Source of the DNA: Pseudeuparius sepicola
Taxonomy: Eukaryota > Arthropoda > Insecta > Coleoptera > Anthribidae
NCBI GenBank assembly: GCA_963920635.1
Contig: OY987301.1
Location: forward strand, 42,817,820 to 42,881,819
Reading direction: 5' to 3'
Length of the DNA stretch: 64,000 nt
Shown: in pieces, positions 10,900 to 21,843 of the stretch
Layout of the letters: every line of letters starts with the position of its first letter
Position numbering within the stretch: position 1 is the stretch's first letter
Translations under genes and position numbers: made by a program
The notes under the pieces: generated by a model
The model's database searches: none
Told to the model about the DNA's origin: nothing
The model's input: only the letters and a program-made list of their open reading frames with translations

Positions 10900-12796
10900 G
10901 GAAATTTCAACAATTTGATTCTGACAGTCTATGTGTAGCTCTGTCTATGCATCCACACAAATTACTGCTTGAATGCTTTATGGCTCTTATGATATCTCGC
11001 AGGTAGTCACATCATCTCGAATACCTCCAACAATATCAAAAAAACGTCATGGATTCCTGTACAAAAAAATATTTTTAAAATTTGTCGCAGATCCATAGTT
11101 GCGAAAATCTGTAAATCCTAAACTTAAAATGGAGGGTAGAGGTAAGGAGGACCATTTCTGTGCTATAAAAATTGTGCGTCAAAACCATTAAATTGGGATG
11201 ACACTGCTGTTGCCACTGGGTACCAATTTTAAAAAAAGGTCCCAAAGTTGGTAGTGACATTAGACAAGGAAAGGTCAACATCCGCCTTCTAAAGGCACCG
11301 TTTTCAAAGGATCATGTAAATAATATTTTTAAATGATAATAACATTAATACATTTTTAGTAGTTTTGACTTAGCCAGTTGATTTTTTTCTCTGTCTTATG
11401 TATTCATAACTTTTCCACAGTAGCACAGTCAATTTATATAAAAAGTTATTTTGGCCCGGCCTAACGTTGGCCTTGTTCAATAGGCATAAAACTGAAAGCC
11501 CTGATAGCGCTTAAAAGTGCCTCCTGTTAATTCTAAATTTTTATTTTTAGTAAACGGACTTAACGTATTTCCATCTCCCTTTCTTTATGCCGATTTTCTC
11601 TTTCCAGTAGCATGCAAGATGCCATCTCGAACTCATTTTTAGGACCATCCATTACCAACAGAAACACATTTACCATATTTTAGAAAAAAAAATTAAATTT
11701 ATAATTTTTAAAGTTTGTAATCCTCGGACCCTAGAATTTTTAGATCTTGTCTAAAGCATATTTTAATTTCCAACTAATGGCAAATCACAAGGAAATGATA
11801 AGCATAAGCTTTTGTTACCAATAGTAATTTTGATTTGCGTTGATGTTGAATTTTTGGCGCTTGCAAGCTTGGTAGTTTTTTGAGTTATCTCGAACTCGAA
11901 AATAGTGGCATTTATGAGAAAATTGCAAGAATGCTTCTTTGTAGAGAATTCAATTCTGAATTCAGGCAGCTTGCCTACTTTAGAGAAAAGGTATGCAAAA
12001 AAGTTCTTGGAAAAATGGCACTGCATAATATGACTAAATAGCGTCCTGTAGCGGCCACCACAAATCTGGCTAGGTCATGTTGTTAAAATGCAAATTTAAA
12101 ATCCGACACCTCAAAACTCCCATGTACCAAGTTTGAACAAAAAATATAAGGAGTTCCATTTTACAGGATGTCAATAAAGTTAAGCAGAAGAATGATAATT
12201 GTATATGCATCTGGTGAGTTAAGTATGCCATAGAATTATACATAGAAAAGATAGACTGTACAACTTAAGTCGAATGCCCATAATTCGTTAGTTCGAGGGT
12301 TAACCATGATGCCAAAGGCAACATATCCACTCTTGTTGTACAAACTATTATTCCACCCGAATGGCTTGTAGCAGAGTTCGGTCAACTGCCATCCTATCAT
12401 AAAAGTATTGCTTTTCTCACTTATTAGGTAAACAACTGGCACTAACAAAAAACTCTTCTAACTGAAAGATTGGTTTAATCTCTTTTAAATAAATGGATTT
12501 ATATGACGTGTCAACTTGTTAAAAGTTGATTTTTTCGCTTTTGATTAGGATGTCATGTGTGGTTGACTATGATCCTCTACATAGGCTTTGGACAAATCTT
12601 AGAAACAAGGCAAAATTGCTTGCTTTTATCATGAATTTACACATTTTCTCGCCACTTTGATTGGGAAATGGTTTAAAATTGTGATGAAATTCATTTGTTG
12701 ACCTATTTCAAAAACTGAGTGTAAACTTTCCCATTCCAGCAATTTCAAAATCAAAAAGATATCAACGTGAAAGTTGCACCAAGTTTTTTTTTCTAG
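10900..12796. other. Upstream non-coding stretch, probably an Idh intron
   Basis: No convincing exon seen. Idh codons 1-87 should lie 5' of the acceptor at 12796, so at least the right part of this stretch is intronic. I searched it by eye for the conserved N-terminal Idh exons and found none. It contains a dispersed repeat at 12085-12232. Confidence 0.5.
12085..12232. repeat. Dispersed repeat, related to 33491-33630
   Basis: Shares AAAATGCAAAT, then ACCAA.TTTnAACAAAAAATATA and GCATCTGG.GAGT.AAGTATGCCAT with 33491-33630 in the same orientation. The copies have diverged, so this is an old repeat. The 33-kb copy lies just inside a TACAGGGTGTC end at about 33362. Confidence 0.6.
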
Positions 12797-13073
12797 CTTA
12801 AACAAATGTGGAAGTCACCAAACGGCACGATCCGTAACATTCTGGGTGGAACGGTATTCAGGGAGGCCATTATCTGCAAAAACATTCCAAGGCTCGTCAC
12901 TGGGTGGGAAAAACCAATCATAATCGGCAGACACGCCCACGCTGACCAATACAAAGCCACTGATTTCGTGGTGTCTGGAGAAGGAAAGTTGGAAATGATC
13001 TTCACGCCCAAGGCGACCGGGGTGCCCCAGAAGTTCACCGTGCACGACTACAAAGGACCGGGAGTGGCCATGG
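12797..13073 (+). CDS. Idh: NADP-dependent isocitrate dehydrogenase, exon encoding residues ~88-180
   Basis: Part of the enzyme that oxidises isocitrate to 2-oxoglutarate and makes NADPH in cytosol or mitochondria. The exon starts after TTTTTTTCTAG and ends before GTAAGT, phase 0 in and phase 1 out. It encodes [20 protein letters not shown] and later [18 protein letters not shown]. Using human IDH1 numbering, Ser94, Arg100, Arg109, Arg132 and Tyr139 of the isocitrate pocket are all present. The two residues between Ala134 and Asp137 are His-Ala instead of the human Tyr-Gly. The reading frame is clean with GC-rich third positions, unlike the AT-rich surroundings. The upstream exons for about 87 codons were not found in the window. 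Confidence 0.96.
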
Positions 13074-16000
13074 GTAAGTTCTGAGAAAGATTTATTGTTT
13101 ATTTAATATTTTGGTTAATGAGTAGGTATTTGGAATCTTAATTAAATCCAAATTCAACAGTGTTAGTTTTTGTTGGTCTATAACTAATAACTGGGCATTT
13201 TAATTTGTATCTCTGTACTTAGTTTTTTTTTTGTTCTTGAACTTAAATCTCTTTCCTGTAAGGATAAGTATTAAGCAAGCAAAACCCAACAGGGTTTAGG
13301 TTTAGGCAGGTTTTGTTTGATTTAAGTCTGATGTCTTGAAAATATTCCCCCTCGAAGTAAATTTTCTTATGTCGCGAAAATGGATGTTATGGAAACCTGT
13401 TTTAATGTATTCAAAGTGAAGAATGCCAAAATGCTGAAAATTCATAATTTAAATCCCTTGCCAATCTATGAGTTTGTAACCTTACACAATGCTACAAAAC
13501 AATCTGCAAACAACAAAACAAAACGTCTATGTTTGCCTCCCATCTTTTTAAACCGCTTCGCGAAAACTGCAGGTTTTGGATAAACCTAAAAATATATTGC
13601 AGGGTTTTGCTCGTGAAAATTTGCTTATTGTTTCAGCAAGAAAGATTAAAATAATGGTTTAAGTAAGTCCATTGTTATACCAAATTGAAAAGAAATGTGG
13701 CCACCCAATTGTATTTTTTCTAATTTGATTTTCTTAAAAATTAAATTACTATTACGCATGTATCCATAAACATGTTCCTAAACCATAATAATTCTGTTTT
13801 GTCAAAGGTTTGTGCAATAAAATAATAACATGGAAATTAATAATGTAATGACGTATGTGGTGTGTGTAACACTATTATTCATTTGATAAGGGAATATGTT
13901 GTGATATTAAAACAGGAACAATAATGAGTTTCATAATACCAAGTATATACAGATTTATTGTTTATTTGATATTGTCATAAGTCATAATTTATTTTCTTCC
14001 AGTAACATGTCGATGTAAAAAATTTTTTTTTCTTGACAAGCCTGACATTTCTGAATGTGGTTCAAATTTCCCGCTAAATTTTTTATATGACAAATAATGT
14101 GCAGTAAATAGATACAGGGTGTTCAGAGTTATTTTTTACCCCATTAACTTTTTATTATTTGACCTAGAAAGAAAATGTTAAATAAAACAGTTGTAGATAT
14201 AAATGTGTACTTTTAACCATTATGTGAAAAGTTATATGGGGTGTTCCACTTTAAGTGTGGCAAACTAAATTTATGTTTTTTAAAATGGAACACCCCGTAT
14301 ATTATAAGCTCATCTTCAAGTGCTTAAAAAGGGCTTTTCAACAATATGTAATACCTACTTGGTATATTCCTCTGGCAATTTTTAAATATTAATAAATTAT
14401 TTTAATTTATCTTGGTAGCATTGTCAGTTGGCCATGAAACAAAACAATGTGTCCTTAAATGTGAGATGGCTATTGGCTATTCTTGTTGTCCCTTTTGTGT
14501 TCGTGACATCTATGTGATATAATTGAACCAAGTTTTCATTCAATAATAATAATTATCGTTTTAAATTGTTTTAATTGAACGTAATTTGTTTACTAAAACA
14601 GGTTGTATATCAAATTTGGAATATAGGGAATTGCAGCCATATTTTAAGGGAGAATGCTCATCGTTATTTGTGTTATTTCTTATATAATATAGACGACGTT
14701 ATGACAAAAGGACATAAGCGCAAAAAAAAATCCTGAAGTTAATAGCGTTTCCCCTTTCCTACAGTCTGGTAACCATGATTTAACCGACAAAAAATTACTG
14801 TGCGGATAATTTGGATTGGAACATATTATGTAAGCACAACTTTTGTTTCATAATAAAATCGCACGATCAACAGTAAGCGCCTTAGTTTCAAAGCATGAGA
14901 GTGGAGATAGATAAATATAAATTATTTATTGTAAGTGCATAGTTATAGAAAATTATTTACGTTGTAAAAATCATAGGAAAAACCTGATTTCAATAATTTT
15001 GTCCAGTTCATTTTTTACATACCTCGATGTACTTATTCACGAAAGAAAATAAACTAGCGGAAAGAAGATGTCAAATACTTTTAAAAATTCGATGTATTGA
15101 AGTTTAAAATGTTTTTGGTTTTTGCAAATCGTAGCTTAAAATTTGGAGTCAAAAAGGTCGCTTACGACTTTTTTTTAGATGGCATCTCAAGCATAAAAAA
15201 TTTTGAGCCTAGCTTTACAAACTTCTGCCAAAAGGGACACCAATGTTGTTACCATCAGTAACGTAGACCAAACCAAAGGTGATTTAATAGTACCTAGACA
15301 ACTTAGAATATGCACTAGAAGTTCTGCACAAAAACCTTCAGTTTAGTTTCTGATTTTGAACAAGACACCAACGAGAATTGTGATGACCTCAATATTGACG
15401 TTTATAACAATAATACTCTGATTTTAGATTAAACTTTGCATTTATCAAAGATTTTTTACTTAATTTCTAAAACTCTTATTTTGGAAATCTATTTTTTGTT
15501 TAACAAAGTTATGTGTTAAAAGTTGATTAATTCTTAGAGTTGTATTAGTAAGAACAACAAGTTTTTGACAGTGTTTTTGCAGATACCTGTGTTTTGGTTA
15601 AGTAACTTTTATTTTGGTTGTGTTTTTTGTTCTAGATTTTGTTGTGATATCGTCAAAATATTTGTTTTTGATAAAAAAACCTTTTCTTACACAAAAATTA
15701 AGACTTATCCACCGTTTTTATATTTCTCCCTTTATAATTAAAAAGCGTAAAGAGGGCCTACCCGACAAATTATAACTAAAATGGTAATAAAATAAAAGAC
15801 TTAACTACCATTCAGAAAGGCGCAAACGCCATAAAGAAAAAGAAAAAAGGCGTAAACACCAAAATCTAAAATAACTAATTCATGTTTACATATTTTGTAC
15901 AACTGTGATAATACAAAAAATAATAATTTCTACAATGGAGCAATGTAAAAAATCGACAAAAAGTGTAAAATAATGATATGGTTTTTGTCTTCTGAAAAAA

Positions 16001-17845
16001 TTACAAAAGCCGTTTACGCCTTTTTGTCATGACACCGTCAATATAAAGTATACCCGCAAAGGTTTCATTTTCAAAACAATGAGCATCCTCAAAAGTGCAA
16101 AATTTTAAGTTTCAAGGTCGAATATCTTCCAAACAGCTGAACCAAATAATATATAACATCCATAATATATCTTTGGAATCGCAAAAATACTTAAGATGTC
16201 GGTTAAGAGGGTGAAAAGTAACTATGGACACCCTGAACACCTAAAAGGGATAAAATAAAATTCGAACTTTATAATTACAAATTGCATCATTAACAAGTTT
16301 TTTTATCATGTCGACATGTCAAGTCCCAATTGTTACCTCACTGTTAGCTTGCCTTGTCAGGGGGACATGTCAAATGTCAGTTTTGTTAGTCCCATCTTTA
16401 AACCTAACTACAATTTGTTTTGATATAACATACAGGACATATAAAAATAAGATGTTTAATTATACCAAAAGTAAAGTACTTAAGTTCCCATGTAAACTAC
16501 TTTTCGTCCATATAACTTGTTCCAATAAACTTATCTATTTAAGGCTATACTTTTGAAGTTACAGGGTCTAAAACATTTAAGGAAGATTCAATTAAGGTTA
16601 CGCTCTGTATCTTGAAAAGTAAAACCTTGAATGGGTTAGTTTATTGAAAAAAGTTACTTTATTTAAAGTAATAAACACGTTTTTTCTACTTTAAGTGTTA
16701 CTTATGGAGCAAATTTTTTAGATGATTTTTCAGAAATACCCCGAAATAATACAAAAAAATGAAATTTGCCATTAAACTATAACACATGCGAACAAACACC
16801 AAGAGGACATTTTTGTCTGCAATTAAAATCTACATAAAAAATTCAATACCTTTTGTGAAAATACAAGGTGATTCTTTTTTTTTCTAAAAATAATTTTACC
16901 AATTACCCACTTCTCCGCCACTGGTTGTGCAAGATGTTCGATATTAACAGGTTTTATGCTAACCCATGCCGTTTTAACGTATACCAAGTATGACTTAAAT
17001 ATCTCAACTAGTTTGGTAAATATTCAATAAAGTCCGTATATTTTTTCCAACTTAACACCCAGTACCTTTTTTTCTAAGGCCTTAAAAAGATATAGTTTAT
17101 ACGAAAAAGTGCCGTTTATTGCCGTTAAAGTCCTGCTACAAAAAACTGATTCACCCTGTATATGCCATATAATGAATCTGGCCACTCCAGAAGTGTTGTC
17201 TGAGATACAGTGTGTAAGAATACAGATATAATAAGAAACCAAATAAGTATAAGAGGGGTTCTAAGCCTGTACAGTCTCCCCACCCAATTAAGTAATAGGG
17301 AGAAACATCTACACCCAGGATGCGACACATTTTATTGGTTTGGGGGACTCTTACAATCTTTCTCTATTTACAGTTTGTGCCTGGCCCTCTTCGATTGATT
17401 TAAGATTTCAGTAGGCAATGGCAATGGTATCTTTAAATGTATACCTCTTTTACCCATTTAATTTCTTATTATTGCTATATTCTTACACATTGTTATGACT
17501 TCTTGGCTGACCAGATCTGTATCGTATTCTAGTTTAATTAACACTCAACCGCTTTTAAGAACTAGTTTGATAATTTGAAAGTACTATGAGTCTTTTCCAC
17601 ACTTTCATTGTATAGCTAAAGCAATAGGGCAAATCAACATAATATTCTCATTGGTCCAATAAAATGTGGTGGGGTATTTAATTTTTTTTTTGCCCAATAA
17701 TAAATTGTGCAGTTGAATGAACAATAGGGCATTAGTATTGACCTTCACTCTTACCTCAAGCTTGTGAAAAAGACCCATATTGCCTAGCAACAAAATCCTT
17801 AGATGTTATCACTATGTAAAATGGTAAACATTAATATTCTTGTAG
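13074..17845 (+). other. Idh: Idh intron (4.8 kb)
   Basis: GT-AG intron (GTAAGT...TTGTAG) in phase 1. It is AT-rich and contains a fragment of the 10-kb foldback family at 14114-14310. Copies of inverted GGCGCAAACGCC/GGCGTAAAC-type motifs lie at 15815-16030, and around 16085-16140 is a segment related in reverse complement to 34290-34340. No gene is seen inside; the open frames at 16308-16556 and 17024-17398 match no family I recognise. Confidence 0.8.
14114..14310. mobile_element. Fragment of the TACAGGGTGTTC foldback family
   Basis: It starts with ATACAGGGTGTTCAGAG, then CCATTAACTTTTTATTATTTGA and AGTGTGGCAAACTAAATTTATG, ending AATGGAACACCCCGTATA. The order of blocks matches one arm of 10003-10895, so this is a diverged single-arm copy. 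Confidence 0.65.
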
Positions 17846-18154
17846 GCATGTTCAATACCGATGAATCTATAGTCGCCTTTGCTCATTCCTCATTCAAATA
17901 TGCTCTCGACAGAGAATACCCCCTGTACCTGAGCACCAAAAATACCATCTTGAAGCGGTACGATGGTCGTTTCAAGGATATCTTCCAAGACATTTATGAC
18001 AGGGAGTACAAAGCCAGGTACGAAGCCAAGAACATATGGTACGAACACAGGCTGATTGACGACATGGTCGCATACGCCATGAAATCTGAAGGTGGATTCG
18101 TCTGGGCTTGCAAGAATTACGATGGAGATGTTCAAAGCGATTCTGTGGCTCAAG
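17846..18154 (+). CDS. Idh: NADP-dependent isocitrate dehydrogenase, middle exon
   Basis: This exon follows TTCTTGTAG and ends before GTAAAG, phase 1 in and phase 1 out. It encodes 103 residues starting [17 protein letters not shown]. It includes [16 protein letters not shown] (the catalytic Lys212 region), [16 protein letters not shown] (the Asp252 metal-ligand region) and [17 protein letters not shown] (the Asp275/Asp279 region). All residues known in human IDH1 for Mg-isocitrate binding are kept, so an active enzyme is expected. Alignment to the human protein by eye needs no gaps here. Confidence 0.97.
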
Positions 18155-18575
18155 GTAAAGAAATTTAATCATTTGTGGAAGTTTCTAGTTATGTTTTTAT
18201 AAGTAGTACAGTGATTCTTCTAGTATTTTGGCAGAAAATGTACTCCATGTTTTGGTTCTTAAAAATTTGTGTTGTAGAAATCCTGAATTTCACAAATTTC
18301 TTTTAAAAGTGTTCTTTCGAATATTTCATTTCATTCTTGACATATCATTCACCATTTTTGAATAAACTGAAAATTAGCATTTTCTCATGTCAAAACAGTT
18401 TTCATTTTATTAAAATTTACTAGTATGTTCCTGGCAACATTATTTGAAAAATAAAGCTTAAAAAAGGCTATGATGGTGGATGATACGTTGCTTTGGTGAA
18501 ATTTTCAATTAAACGAAATCATATTCTGACTGACACACCATAGAACACTTAACAGTAATATGATATTAATTCTAG
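18155..18575 (+). other. Idh: Idh last intron (421 bp)
   Basis: AT-rich GT-AG intron, ending TTAATTCTAG. Nothing else is recognised in it. Confidence 0.9.
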
Positions 18576-18961
18576 GTTATGGATCTCTCGGGCTGATGAC
18601 CTCCGTGCTAATTTCGCCTGACGGTAAGACGGTCGAGGCCGAAGCTGCCCACGGAACTGTCACCCGTCATTACCGAATGTACCAACAGGGCAAGGAAACT
18701 TCAACCAATCCGATTGCCTCGATATTCGCCTGGACCCGCGGCTTGCTGCATCGGGCAAAGTTGGACAGCAATGCCGAACTTGAAAAATTTGCTCACACTT
18801 TAGAAGCTGTCTGCATCGAAACAATAGAATCGGGATTCATGACTAAAGACTTGGCGATTTGCATCAAGGGGATGAGCAAGGTGCAGAGGTCCGATTATTT
18901 GGAAACCTTTGAGTTTATGAATAAACTGGCAGAGAATTTGGATAAGAAAATCAAACAGTGA
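18576..18961 (+). CDS. Idh: NADP-dependent isocitrate dehydrogenase, last exon
   Basis: Encodes the C-terminal 128 residues: [20 protein letters not shown], then [20 protein letters not shown], which binds the NADP 2'-phosphate and nicotinamide side (His309/Arg314/His315 in human IDH1), then [13 protein letters not shown]. The protein ends DKKIKQ before TGA. There is no SKL-like peroxisomal signal, unlike some animal forms. With the two preceding exons, 323 residues are covered of about 410 expected. A short 3' untranslated region follows, with an ATTAAA at about 19194. Confidence 0.97.
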
Positions 18962-19219
18962 CTAGGCAAGCCAAAATTGTAAACGATAAGCATGAATTTT
19001 TTCTGCTTACGATTTTTTAATGTTTTTAATTTCTTGTTTTTTATTGTGTATTTTAAAGTTTTAAGCATTCTTCTTGAAATCGTTTGAGACTGAAGAAGAA
19101 AAATTAATATATTTTCGTTTTATTCTTGAACATGTTGGTGTAAGGTGAAAGTGGGCAAGGTTCATATTTTTATAGTATCAGAGTGTTTTATGATTAAAAT
19201 TGAAATACCTAATAGATGT

Positions 19220-19345
19220 TTTTTATTTATATTCACTTGACACTAAGACTTATCATTCTGTCGAGGGGCAACAAACCGCAAGTTACCTTTGTTTACTCAG
19301 GTTTTTATTGTGAAAATCGCCAAATTTTCCTGGTTTTGTTGCAAA
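19220..19345. repeat. Dispersed repeat related to 24030-24140
   Basis: Shares CACTTGACA, CTTTGTTTAC, TTTATTGTGAAAAT and TTGCAAAAAT in the same order with 24030-24140, the left arm of the nested complex in caz intron 2. It is an isolated arm fragment of that family. Confidence 0.55.
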
Positions 19346-20499
19346 AATGTATTTTTGTTGTGAATTTACGCTGACAGTCTCTAATATGTAGTTTGAGGGG
19401 ACAACATGCAAAATGCTGTATTTTCTTGGATGTGTAACAAAGTGGAGATAGGTAGAAGGTAGGATTGTTGGGATTCCAACGGTTTTGCGCCAAAAAATGG
19501 GTCCCTAATCTGTTCTGTTGGGGGATATCGCGCTGCCTCTTGGGATTTTGTATTGCAAATATATGTGGTTTTGTGTATTGCTAATACCAAATCTGTGATA
19601 TGCCTTGATTACTGTAAGAAGTCCCGATTTTGTCAGATGACATTCTCCACAAAATCCCTAGGAATTTTCTATTTATGATGTGAAAAGTTACCCAAGTGAT
19701 ACGAAAGAAAGAACATAATACGATAAAAACCGTATTTGCAATCACGATTATACCGCTACAAATAAAAATAACTATGACTACAACTCATTTTAATAATAAT
19801 TTCAAACGTCATGGAAACACTTTCATTTTGGTATTTTAGTATAAATGAAGACACAAGTGGATAAAGGTGTCATGTCACATTTTTAATAACTCGTTTAAAT
19901 GATTAAATAACATTCAATTTAAACAGTACTTGGACATGCGCGAAAGGTATGCCATTCTTTTTTCAGCATTTTCATAATAAGAACTTGCATACTTCTCATT
20001 GGCAGCCTGTTCAGAAACGTGGAAAAATTAATTATTAAAATACAAGATCACGTGGCAATAACAGCCCTTTGGACCCACCCTAACGGTATGCCTATGGTTT
20101 TCCAAGGAATTTTCTATTTGAACTTCATTATAAAACACATGGCAGCCTGTATAAAATCATATCAAAACGCATATTTTTCGAATAATTGAAAACTCAGTTT
20201 TTCACATGAAGAACCCAGGATGACTCTGATTCATACCTTATTATTGTGAGAATATGTGCCACATAATGCCCTTTGAAAGACATACTGAGTAAAATCACGT
20301 CCAAAAATCTGTCACTATCTGTCAATTTCCAGAGTAAGTTTTAACAATTTCTTTGAACGCCGCTTCAGATTAGTTCCCACTCTGTCTCTGTAGAAAGCAT
20401 TCTGGAATCGCGATCTGCCTTATTTTCTTTAGACTTAACATAATCTCTAGAATCATCTGGATTCTGGAATGCGCTCTAAATCCAAGGTCTTTGAGACCT

Positions 20500-20774
20500 T
20501 AGCCGCGTTCCTTTTGCCCCTAAACTATGAATTTTAGTTCAGTTGTTAGCCGAGCCACTCAGTTTACTTTTTCCTGTCAAAGGGTCATTTTCCCCACCAC
20601 CAAACTGAGCCAATATGCTCAATAGTGAGTGTACTCGCGAGGATGTGCTTGAAGGGTGAAGGGGGAGGTAAAAAAAATCTCACTTTAGCCCCCCTTTCTC
20701 ATTTGTAAAAGGAACTGCCACCAACTGAGATAAAGTAAGAATTCTTAAGAAAAGTGGCAAAAGGAACGCGACTA
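20500..20774. mobile_element. MITE (275 bp)
   Basis: The ends TAGCCGCGTTCCTTTTGCC and GGCAAAAGGAACGCGACTA are inverted repeats of about 20 bp with one mismatch. There is no coding capacity. The ends contain TA or TAA, but the size of the target duplication is ambiguous, so the superfamily is open. Confidence 0.7.
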
Positions 20775-21633
20775 ATGGCACAGAATTCTGTGACCTTGGT
20801 CTTTATTTTACGTAAACCACCACTTATTGGGAGTGTGTTTAGAAGGTCGCCTCATTGGAATCCAAGGAATCCATATTGGTCTACTCGGTCCACTCTAAAA
20901 AAAATCAAATACATTTTTATGTGCAGTTATGTTGAAGTCAAAATCAGGAATTTAATTAATATGGGGAGTTCCCATTTTCGTTCTTTTTCAAGAAGAGTAA
21001 TAAAAATTTATATTTCAAAAATAATTTGAATCTATCGTTCACTTGACTAAAAATACTATAAACATCCGGTTTGTGACCTGCGACTGTCGTCTGTCATCAC
21101 GCAACCTCTCTGCTTCCCGTTTCTTTCCTCCATCGACGCCAGAGAATTTCTCTGATCGACGCTCGTACCACAGGATAAACATAATCCAGTATGATAAGTC
21201 GACGCCATTACTGGTAGAATGCTTTTATGGGGCAGACCAGAATCACTAAAGAATGGAATGCGATGAATGCATCAGGGATGTACTCAAATATATTGGGAAT
21301 TCCACCAGATTTGGGATTTCCCAGAATTCTTTACCTGTACTCTGCCATCAGTGTACCCACAGTTATAAACAATTATTCCTTCAACTGTGCACAGACGTTA
21401 TAACAATATTCAAACCATTAATGTAAGAATAATTTAATCTCGGTCCTGTGTCCTATCGATTTTTATAGGGCGTGGTCTAAAATAAAGAAGTAACGTGACT
21501 TCAAAGTGAGATTCTATTCGATTATGAGTTTGTATAAAAAACGAGTCACTACCGCCGAGATCAAAGGCGCCGACAGGAAGATATACAACTGGTATTCCGT
21601 CAACTGTGCTCGTACCTCTCTCGGAGGCCGTCT

Positions 21634-21706
21634 CCGTCTCTCTCTCTCTCTCTGTCTCTCTCTCTCTCTGTCTCTCTCTCTCTCTCTGTCTCTCTCTCTC
21701 TCTCTG
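21634..21706. repeat. CT microsatellite upstream of caz
   Basis: About 70 bases of CT repeats interrupted by single G bases, 130-200 bases upstream of the caz start codon. Long Arg/Glu open frames on the minus strand here are produced by the repeat. A GA/CT tract close to an insect start site could bind GAGA-type factors; this is inference. Confidence 0.85.
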
Positions 21707-21833
21707 AGCCTCCACATCACCTCCACCATCCTCCACCATTTTCGTTTCTGACGTGGGAGCGGAGCATTGGTTTGCGTCGTTTGCGACTGCGACAGTTTGC
21801 GTCGTTTTTTGCCGTTTATAAAGATAGTCGAAT

Positions 21834-21843
21834 ATGGGAGACT
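21834..21843 (+). CDS. caz: caz exon 1 (start codon exon)
   Basis: Ten coding bases, ATGGGAGACT, encode Met-Gly-Asp and the first base of the next codon, followed at once by the donor GTAAGT. The join to 22023 restores a Ser codon and the Tyr-Gly-rich frame. This is the only in-frame ATG before the low-complexity region. Confidence 0.85.

Larger units (their letters stand above)
18962..21833. other. Intergenic region between Idh and caz
   Basis: No gene recognised. It holds a repeat fragment (19220-19345), a MITE (20500-20774) and a CT microsatellite (21634-21706). The last 100 bases before the caz start contain a twice-repeated GTTTGCGTCGTTT and are probably caz 5' untranslated sequence or promoter; I see no clear core promoter element. 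Confidence 0.6.

Noticed and set aside
12793..13045. Minus-strand frames opposite the first Idh exon
   Set aside because: Shadows of the strongly coding + strand.
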